Shown here piece by piece: positions 14,604-19,828 of a stretch of 19,828 nt of DNA. The stretch covers positions 1 through 19,828 of the forward strand of contig JAZQLP010000085.1 of assembly GCA_045542755.1 (NCBI GenBank), written 5' to 3'. A model generated the notes under the pieces. It saw nothing but the letters and a program-made list of their open reading frames with translations. It had not been told where the DNA came from and did no database searches. The DNA comes from JAZQLP01 sp045542755. GTDB taxonomy: Bacteria > Bacillota > Clostridia > Oscillospirales > UBA644. Numbering within the stretch: the stretch's first letter is position 1; every line of letters begins with the position of its first letter. Made by a program: the position numbers and the translations under genes.

Positions 14604-14632
14604 ATTATATCATACTTGCAGACAAATTACAA
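14604..14632 (-). promoter_or_regulatory. Sigma-A-type promoter of the CotH-VTC-DUF4956 operon
   Basis: Minus-strand TTGTAA (14632-14627), 17-nt spacer, TATAAT (14609-14604). Expected transcription start is near 14597, about 50 nt before the CotH ATG. The leader is very A/T-rich and ends with GAGGGGAG as ribosome binding site. The rest of the 14546-14718 gap holds only the upstream gene's terminator. Confidence 0.65.
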
Positions 14633-14676
14633 TAGGTAACGACACTTTTTTACATAAAAAAAATGATTTTTCCCAT

Positions 14677-14705
14677 AAAAAAGAGGACGGCTTTCCGTCC
14701 TCTTT
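14677..14705 (-). terminator. Rho-independent terminator of the serine hydrolase gene
   Basis: 11-bp perfect stem (14680-14690 with 14695-14705, arm AAAGAGGACGG) and a 4-nt loop. On the minus strand the stem runs into TTTTTTT. It lies 13 nt past the stop of the beta-lactamase-fold gene and separates it from the CotH promoter. Confidence 0.9.
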
Positions 14706-14718
14706 GATGTTATTGATT

Positions 14719-15861
14719 TTACAGGCAAGAATACACGATATTGCGGAGTCTGGGGTGAACGTAAGGCTCCTTATTATTGTGCATATGCTGGGCGTAGAAA
14801 ATAACTATACCCGACTCGGGGTCGATGTGAGCGTAAGAGCCTGCGGCACCTGCCCAACCAAAGGTACCGTCGGCGCAGTTATATCCACCTTCGGCTCTGT
14901 TTATGGCAGTTCTCACACCAAGGCCGTAGCCAAAGCCCGCATTCTGACTCCACTCAAGAAAATCCTTTCTCGCAGTTTCGTCAAGTCTGTTGGTACGCAT
15001 AAGATTAAGGGTATTTTTGCTCAGTATTTTAACACCGTCATAGCTTGTGCCGTAATTACACATAGCCGCAGCAAATTTACAGTAGTCGTTTACGGTGGAG
15101 ATAAGACCGGCACCGCCGCTTTCGAAATTCTTACCGCCCTGGAACTTATTTTTCTTCTCTATCTCGTGGAACGTATCCTCGTCGTAAGAGAAGGCGTAAA
15201 GGGTGGCAAGGCGGTGAGCCTTTTCTTCGGGAACACGGAAATATGTATCGTTCATACCGAGAGGTTCAAAAATATTTTCTCTCATATATTCGCCCAGAGT
15301 CTGACCTGAAACCACCTCTATAAGAGCTCCGAGAACGTCGTGACACCAACTATAATGCCAGTGAGTACCGGGCTCAAAATGAAGCACGCTTTTTGCCATA
15401 GCAGCGGCAAATTCTCTGGTTGTATACATATCGGGTTTTTCTTCCAAAAGCTTTCTGACAGCCTTGCATTTTTCATAATCAAGGCCTGCGGTCATAGCAA
15501 AAAGATCCCCTACTGTTATGGGCTTCTTCGCGGGTACTGTGTCGAGGAATCCGCCCTTCTGATTAGGAACGTATTTCTTCATTTCCTTATACTCGGGCAG
15601 ATAGAGATACAAGGGGTCGTTAAGCAAAAACTTTCCCTTTTCGAGAAGCTGCATACCTGCAGTACAGGTAACTACCTTTGAGGTGGAATATATGTAATAC
15701 ATATCCTCGGGAGAAACCTTTTTTCCTGTGGCCACGTCGGAATATCCCGCGCTGTGCCTGAATATTTCCTTACCGTCCTTAAGAACGGCGCAGTCAACAC
15801 CGGGAATATGCTGAACGGTTACAAGCTCGTCAAGAAAACTCTTTAAGGGTGAAAAATCCAT
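14719..15861 (-). CDS. Beta-lactamase-fold serine hydrolase (class C/EstB-type)
   Basis: 380 aa, Beta-lactamase (PF00144-type) fold. The nucleophile motif is STSK (Ser59, Lys62), followed by the second catalytic tyrosine in WHYSWCHDVLGALIEVVSG (Tyr170). The class C YxN asparagine is replaced by Trp172, and the KTG-like motif appears as GWAG (335-338). These changes point to an esterase, peptidase or transesterase rather than a true antibiotic-resistance beta-lactamase. There is no signal peptide or membrane segment, so it probably acts in the cytosol. The ATG has AAAGGAA 9 nt upstream. The gene stands alone, with its own promoter and terminator, divergent from the ABC exporter operon. The substrate cannot be deduced. 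Confidence 0.88.
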   Translation of the reverse strand: MDFSPLKSFLDELVTVQHIPGVDCAVLKDGKEIFRHSAGYSDVATGKKVSPEDMYYIYSTSKVVTCTAGMQLLEKGKFLLNDPLYLYLPEYKEMKKYVPNQKGGFLDTVPAKKPITVGDLFAMTAGLDYEKCKAVRKLLEEKPDMYTTREFAAAMAKSVLHFEPGTHWHYSWCHDVLGALIEVVSGQTLGEYMRENIFEPLGMNDTYFRVPEEKAHRLATLYAFSYDEDTFHEIEKKNKFQGGKNFESGGAGLISTVNDYCKFAAAMCNYGTSYDGVKILSKNTLNLMRTNRLDETARKDFLEWSQNAGFGYGLGVRTAINRAEGGYNCADGTFGWAGAAGSYAHIDPESGIVIFYAQHMHNNKEPYVHPRLRNIVYSCL

Positions 15862-15899
15862 TTTTCTTCGTTCCTTTACAGAATGTTTTATACGGTATA

Positions 15900-15928
15900 A
15901 GTCTACACCAAAAGACCCCTCTTGTCAA
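15900..15928 (-). promoter_or_regulatory. Promoter of the serine hydrolase gene
   Basis: Minus-strand consensus TTGACA (15928-15923), 17-nt spacer, TAGACT (15905-15900). Expected start is near 15893, about 30 nt before the ATG at 15861. Confidence 0.65.
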
Positions 15929-15994
15929 CCCCTATACCCAAAAAGTTAAAATCACTTTAAAATTACGATTTCAGATAAAATTCGTTTTTTTGAT

Positions 15995-16023
15995 TTGAAT
16001 ACTTATGATATACTTGATATTAT
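15995..16023 (+). promoter_or_regulatory. Promoter of the ABC exporter operon
   Basis: TTGAAT (15995-16000), 17-nt spacer, TATTAT (16018-16023). Expected start is near 16030, giving a leader of about 30 nt with ACGGAGG before the ATG at 16059. It lies back to back with the hydrolase promoter, 66 bp apart, so a shared regulator could sit between them, but no clear operator palindrome was seen. Confidence 0.55.
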
Positions 16024-16058
16024 TATATACACAGTCCACCTTAACGGAGGAAAACAGA

Positions 16059-17828
16059 ATGGAAAAGCAAAAAAAATTGAAAAAGAAATCCTTTATACTT
16101 TCAGGACTTGCAAGATTTATACCCTACTACAAACCTTATCTCGGCACCTTCGTATGCGATATGCTCTGTTCCCTAGGCGTTACCCTTTCGGATCTGGCAT
16201 TCCCCATGCTGGTAAGATACCTTATGAACAACGGTCTCAGCGAAGCCTCGGGCGTAAACCTCGACGTAATATGGAAAACCGCGGTACTTATCCTTCTGTT
16301 GAAGGTTGCAGACGTGCTTTGCAATTATTACGTAAACTCCTACGGTCACATAATGGGCTCTCGAATGGAAACCGATATGAGAACCAAGCTTTTTGCACAC
16401 CTTGAAAAGCTTTCTTTCTCCTATTACGATAACGTAAAAATAGGTCAGCTGATGTCACGAATCACCACCGACCTTTTCGATATAACCGAATTTGCTCACC
16501 ACTGCCCCGAGGAATTCCTTATTGCGGGCATCAAGATAATAGGCTCATTTATTATTCTTTCAACAATAAGCTTGAAGGTGACCCTCGTAATATTCGCATG
16601 CCTCCCCTTTATGTTTGCTTTCTCCCTTATATACAGCAAAAAAATGCGTTCCGCATTTAAGGAGCAGCGCTCCCAGATAGGTGAAATAAACGCAGAAGTA
16701 GAGGATTCCCTTGCAGGTATCCGCGTAGTAAAATCCTTTGCAAACGAGGAGCTTGAAAAGGAAAAATTCGACAGAAGTAACAAGAAATTCTTATCCATAA
16801 AGAAAAAGACCTACAGATACATGGGTATATTCCATTCCGGTATCAGATTCTTCAACAGCTTTATGTATCTTACCGTTGTGGTTGCGGGCGCGCTGTTTAT
16901 CGTCGCAGGAGAAATAACCCTGGTAGACCTTACCGCATACATACTCTACGTTACCACCCTTCTTAATTCCATATCCACTCTTGTTTCCTTTACAGAACAG
17001 CTTCAGAGAGGTCTTACAGGATTCCACAGATATCTTGAAATTCTTGATACTCCTGCAGATATAGCCGACAGCCCCAACGCTACCGATATAGAAAACGTTC
17101 AGGGTGATATATCCTTTGAAAACGTTGACTTTAAGTACGGCGAAAATCTCTCCGAGGTACTTTCCAACATAAACATGACCGTAAATAAGGGCGAAAAAAT
17201 AGCCATCGTAGGCCCCTCGGGCGGTGGCAAGACCACTATTTGCAGTCTTCTCCCCCGCTTTTACGACGTTACGGGCGGCAGAATCACCCTTGACGGCAAG
17301 GACATAAGAGATATTACCCTCAAATCCCTCCGCAGCAGTATCGGCGTAGTACAGCAGGACGTTTATCTCTTTGCGGGAACTATCAGAGAAAATATTGAGT
17401 ACGGCAAGCCCGGCGCATCCTTCGAAGAGATAGTTGAGGCGGCGAAGAACGCGGGCGCTCACGACTTTATCTGCTCCCTCGATAACGGCTACGACACATA
17501 CGTGGGCGAAAGAGGCGTTCGTCTTTCGGGCGGTCAAAAGCAGAGAATATCCATAGCAAGAGTATTTCTTAAAAATCCCCCCGTTCTCGTTCTTGACGAG
17601 GCAACCTCCGCCCTTGACAACGAAAGCGAAAAGATAGTTCAGCGCTCTCTAGACACCCTTGCAGAGGGCAGAACCACCTTTATTATAGCCCACCGACTTA
17701 CCACTGTAAGGAACGCCACCAAGATTCTGGTTCTTACCGAAAACGGCATTGAAGAGACGGGCACCCACGAGGAGCTTATGGCTAAAAACGGTATTTACAG
17801 CAATCTTTACGAGCTTTACAGCGTATAA
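16059..17828 (+). CDS. ABC exporter, fused permease and ATPase half-transporter
   Basis: 589 aa, type IV (MsbA/LmrA-like) half transporter that would work as a dimer, or a heterodimer with a partner elsewhere. The membrane domain covers about 20-320 with six helices. The ATPase domain (about 350-585) has Walker A GPSGGGKTT (385-393), Q-loop in VVQQDVYLF, signature LSGGQKQR (489-496), Walker B VLVLDEATSALD (Asp513, Glu514) and the switch His in IIAHRL. All catalytic residues are intact, including the Walker B glutamate, which favours a working homodimer. The ATG at 16059 has GGAGG 8 nt upstream; an upstream ATG at 16005 would fall before the predicted transcript start. First gene of a three-gene operon. 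The substrate (lipid, drug or peptide) is not readable. Confidence 0.92.
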   Translation: MEKQKKLKKKSFILSGLARFIPYYKPYLGTFVCDMLCSLGVTLSDLAFPMLVRYLMNNGLSEASGVNLDVIWKTAVLILLLKVADVLCNYYVNSYGHIMGSRMETDMRTKLFAHLEKLSFSYYDNVKIGQLMSRITTDLFDITEFAHHCPEEFLIAGIKIIGSFIILSTISLKVTLVIFACLPFMFAFSLIYSKKMRSAFKEQRSQIGEINAEVEDSLAGIRVVKSFANEELEKEKFDRSNKKFLSIKKKTYRYMGIFHSGIRFFNSFMYLTVVVAGALFIVAGEITLVDLTAYILYVTTLLNSISTLVSFTEQLQRGLTGFHRYLEILDTPADIADSPNATDIENVQGDISFENVDFKYGENLSEVLSNINMTVNKGEKIAIVGPSGGGKTTICSLLPRFYDVTGGRITLDGKDIRDITLKSLRSSIGVVQQDVYLFAGTIRENIEYGKPGASFEEIVEAAKNAGAHDFICSLDNGYDTYVGERGVRLSGGQKQRISIARVFLKNPPVLVLDEATSALDNESEKIVQRSLDTLAEGRTTFIIAHRLTTVRNATKILVLTENGIEETGTHEELMAKNGIYSNLYELYSV

Positions 17829-17856
17829 CCAATCACAAACTAAGGAAGCGAAAATA

Positions 17857-18696
17857 ATGAATAATTATTTCGGCAAAATAATCAATACCCACGTTCATAT
17901 CTACCCCGAAACAATAGCAACCAAAGCAACCGAGGCAATAGGAAAATTCTACCATATCCCTATGGACAGAGTTGGCACCGAAGAAAATATGCTTAAAGAA
18001 ATGGACGCCTTCGGCATAAACCACATCTTTCTTTTAAGTACCGCCACCGTTCCAAAACAGGTAAGACACATAAACGATTTCCTTATATCTCTCCTTCAGA
18101 AGCACGGCAGAGACAAGTTTACCGCCTTCGGCACAGTACATCATCTTACCGAAGATATCGAGGGAGAAATGGAATATCTCCGTAAAAACGGAATCACGGG
18201 AATAAAGTTCCACCACGACTTTATGGGTATTGCGGCAGACGACCCCGCGTTTGATAAAATCTACGAAATTGCTCAGGCAAACTCGACCCCCGTATACTTC
18301 CATACGGGAGATTCAAGATATCCATACACAAATCCCCAGCAGATGCTCTCTATACGCAAAAAATTCCCCGACCTCATAATAATAGCCGCCCATTTTGGTG
18401 GATATTCAGTATGGGAAGATGCTGCAAAAGAGTTTAATGATGCAAACTTTTATTATGACACGTCCTCTTCACTCTTTGAACTTCCTCCCGAAAGAGCGAC
18501 GGAACTCATAAGAAAGATGGGTGTGGACAGATTCTTTTTCGCCACCGACTTCCCAATGTGGGATTTCGCTGGAGAATGGGAACGATTCTCAAAGCTGTCC
18601 CTTACCGACGAAGAATTTGATAAGATAGTCCACCTTAACGCAGAAAACTTCCTCAGAAAAGTAAGAAAAAACGATTTACCCTCATTTATAAAATAA
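17857..18696 (+). CDS. Amidohydrolase 2 family metal-dependent hydrolase
   Basis: 279-aa TIM-barrel protein of the amidohydrolase_2 group, which includes decarboxylases such as ACMSD and gamma-resorcylate decarboxylase as well as hydrolases. Metal-site residues follow the family order: NTHVH (His12, His14), KFHHD (Lys117 to Asp121), YFHTGD (His149), AAHFGG (His179) and FATDFP (Asp231). Single-metal decarboxylases and lactonases share this set, so the reaction is not settled. The ATG is chosen for AAGGAAG 8 nt upstream; a longer in-frame start at 17749 lies inside the ABC gene and would add an unrelated tail. It sits 28 nt after the exporter and 24 nt before the oxidoreductase, so it is surely co-transcribed. 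Confidence 0.9.
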   Translation: MNNYFGKIINTHVHIYPETIATKATEAIGKFYHIPMDRVGTEENMLKEMDAFGINHIFLLSTATVPKQVRHINDFLISLLQKHGRDKFTAFGTVHHLTEDIEGEMEYLRKNGITGIKFHHDFMGIAADDPAFDKIYEIAQANSTPVYFHTGDSRYPYTNPQQMLSIRKKFPDLIIIAAHFGGYSVWEDAAKEFNDANFYYDTSSSLFELPPERATELIRKMGVDRFFFATDFPMWDFAGEWERFSKLSLTDEEFDKIVHLNAENFLRKVRKNDLPSFIK

Positions 18697-18720
18697 CCTA
18701 CTGTAAAGGAGAATACCAAC

Positions 18721-19806
18721 ATGGCTGAACTTAACAGAAAACTCAGAGTCGGTATTATCGGTACCGGCGGAATAGCGGGAGCTCATCTTCCCAACTATCT
18801 CAAGCTCGACACCGTAGAAGTGGTTGCCGGCGCTGACATAAAGCCCGGAAAGGCAAGAAAATTCTTTGACAAGCGTGGCCTTACAGAAGTAAGATGCTAT
18901 GAGAATCACCTTGAAATGCTGGAAAAAGAAAATCTTGACGCCGTAAGCGTTTGCACCTACAATACCCAGCACGCCGTATGTACCATAGACGCTCTTAAGA
19001 GAGGGGTAAACGTTCTTCTCGAAAAGCCTATGAGCGTTACTATTGAGGAGGCCGTTGAAATAAGAAAGGCCGAGCTTGAAAGCGGCAAGGTTCTTTCCAT
19101 AGGCTTCCAGCCCCGTTTTGATGCAAATATGCAGATGATAAAGCATATCGTTGAATCAGGCGAGCTTGGTAAAATATACTACATTCAGACGGGCGGCGGC
19201 CGCAGAAGAGGCATCCCCGGTGGAAGCTTTATTAAAAAGGAAACTGCAGGCGTAGGCGCTTTGGGTGATATAGGATGCTATTCTCTTGATATGGTACTCA
19301 ACGCCATAGGTTATCCCAAGCCCCTTACCATTTCCGCATACAAGTCCGACTTCTTCGGCAAAAATCCTCTTGAACGCCCCTCTGATTATGAAAAGTTCTC
19401 GGTTGACGATTTCGCCGCTGCATTTATAAGACTTGAGGGCGATATACTCCTCGACTTCCGTATTGCCTGGGCTATGAACATCAACACCCCCGGCGACACC
19501 ATAATCCTCGGTACAAAAGCAGGGTTGAGAATCCCCTCCACCGACTGCTGGAACGGCTCCGTTGGCGGTCCCATGACAATCTACAAGACCATAGGCAAGA
19601 CCCATATGGAATATCAGGTACCCATTCTTGAAAACAAGGTAGACCTCTTCGAGCAGAAGATACGCTCCTTCGTTAACGCAATTCTCAAGGATAAGCCCTC
19701 CCCCGTTCCCTCTTCCCAGATAATCATCAATCAGGCCATTCTCGACGGTATAGTCAAGTCCGCCGAGCTTGGCAGAGAAATAGAAGTAACCGTTCCCGAA
19801 GTATAA
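18721..19806 (+). CDS. Gfo/Idh/MocA family NAD(P)-dependent oxidoreductase
   Basis: 361 aa. The N-terminal Rossmann domain (about 8-125) has GIIGTGGIAGAH (11-22) and the family's EKPMSV motif (101-106, Lys102 near the nicotinamide). The C-terminal alpha/beta dimer domain (about 130-355) contains GGGRRRGIPGG and the helix with GALGDIGCYSLDM, where Asp and a nearby His or Tyr usually complete the site; here the GDIGCYSLD form suggests a sugar or inositol-type dehydrogenase. The substrate is probably a sugar, a sugar acid or an inositol. AAAGGAG lies 9 nt before the ATG. It is the third gene of the exporter-amidohydrolase operon. The final 22 nt of the window show no terminator, so the operon may continue. 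Confidence 0.93.
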   Translation: MAELNRKLRVGIIGTGGIAGAHLPNYLKLDTVEVVAGADIKPGKARKFFDKRGLTEVRCYENHLEMLEKENLDAVSVCTYNTQHAVCTIDALKRGVNVLLEKPMSVTIEEAVEIRKAELESGKVLSIGFQPRFDANMQMIKHIVESGELGKIYYIQTGGGRRRGIPGGSFIKKETAGVGALGDIGCYSLDMVLNAIGYPKPLTISAYKSDFFGKNPLERPSDYEKFSVDDFAAAFIRLEGDILLDFRIAWAMNINTPGDTIILGTKAGLRIPSTDCWNGSVGGPMTIYKTIGKTHMEYQVPILENKVDLFEQKIRSFVNAILKDKPSPVPSSQIIINQAILDGIVKSAELGREIEVTVPEV

Positions 19807-19828
19807 AACATTATCCGCACTCCGAAAG

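Noticed and set aside
14704..15309. Open plus-strand frame opposite the serine hydrolase
   Set aside because: It overlaps both the hydrolase terminator and its catalytic domain on the other strand, with no domain of its own.
14719..15861. Antibiotic-resistance class C beta-lactamase
   Set aside because: The YxN and KTG motifs are not kept and there is no export signal.
16791..17537. Open frame of about 248 codons antisense to the ABC exporter
   Set aside because: It is covered by the exporter's ATPase motifs on the plus strand; its composition is that of a reverse shadow and it has no ribosome binding site or promoter.
1..19828. CRISPR arrays, insertion sequences, phage genes, tRNA or rRNA genes
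   Set aside because: No spaced direct repeats, transposase or integrase motifs, or cloverleaf-like sequences were seen anywhere in the window.

Overview
The window looks like a piece of a low-to-mid GC Clostridia (Bacillota) chromosome, probably from an uncultured gut-type lineage. This is inferred from gene content, strong AGGAGG-type ribosome binding sites, sigma-A-like promoters and some TTG-start use; no rRNA or other species marker is present. There are 14 full-length protein genes, a possible fragment at the left edge, and no tRNA, rRNA, CRISPR array, insertion sequence or phage gene.

Left part (1-3338). queH (queuosine synthesis) reads leftward and ends at a hairpin terminator. Divergent from it, a promoter drives hom-lysC, the aspartate-family amino acid pair. 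hom has no ACT regulatory domain. lysC carries a textbook internal ribosome binding site and start at codon 246, the layout of the overlapping alpha/beta aspartokinase II of Bacillus subtilis. lysC ends at a 19-bp perfect hairpin shared with the opposing gene.

Middle part (3339-14718), all on the minus strand. Read in transcription order: a CotH-type kinase with lamin-tail domains, a VTC-type polyphosphate polymerase and a DUF4956 membrane protein, tightly overlapped behind one promoter; then a large secreted, membrane-anchored LamG-domain protein with its own promoter and a TTG start; a GlmS-like SIS-domain sugar-phosphate enzyme; a small CxxC redox domain protein (DUF1858); TrmK (tRNA m1A22 methyltransferase); and an NFACT/RqcH protein (ribosome quality control). 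The CotH-VTC-DUF4956 trio plus LamG protein is the most interesting block: a probable envelope system joining polyphosphate synthesis to an extracellular kinase-fold protein.

Right part (14719-19828). A cytoplasmic beta-lactamase-fold serine hydrolase (minus) is divergent from a three-gene operon (plus): a half-size ABC exporter, an amidohydrolase and a Gfo/Idh/MocA dehydrogenase. Both directions have recognisable promoters in the 197-bp gap. The operon is compact (gaps of 28 and 24 nt), but its substrate cannot be read from the sequence. No gene-free stretch exceeds 300 bases; the longest is the 235-bp queH/hom divergent spacer.
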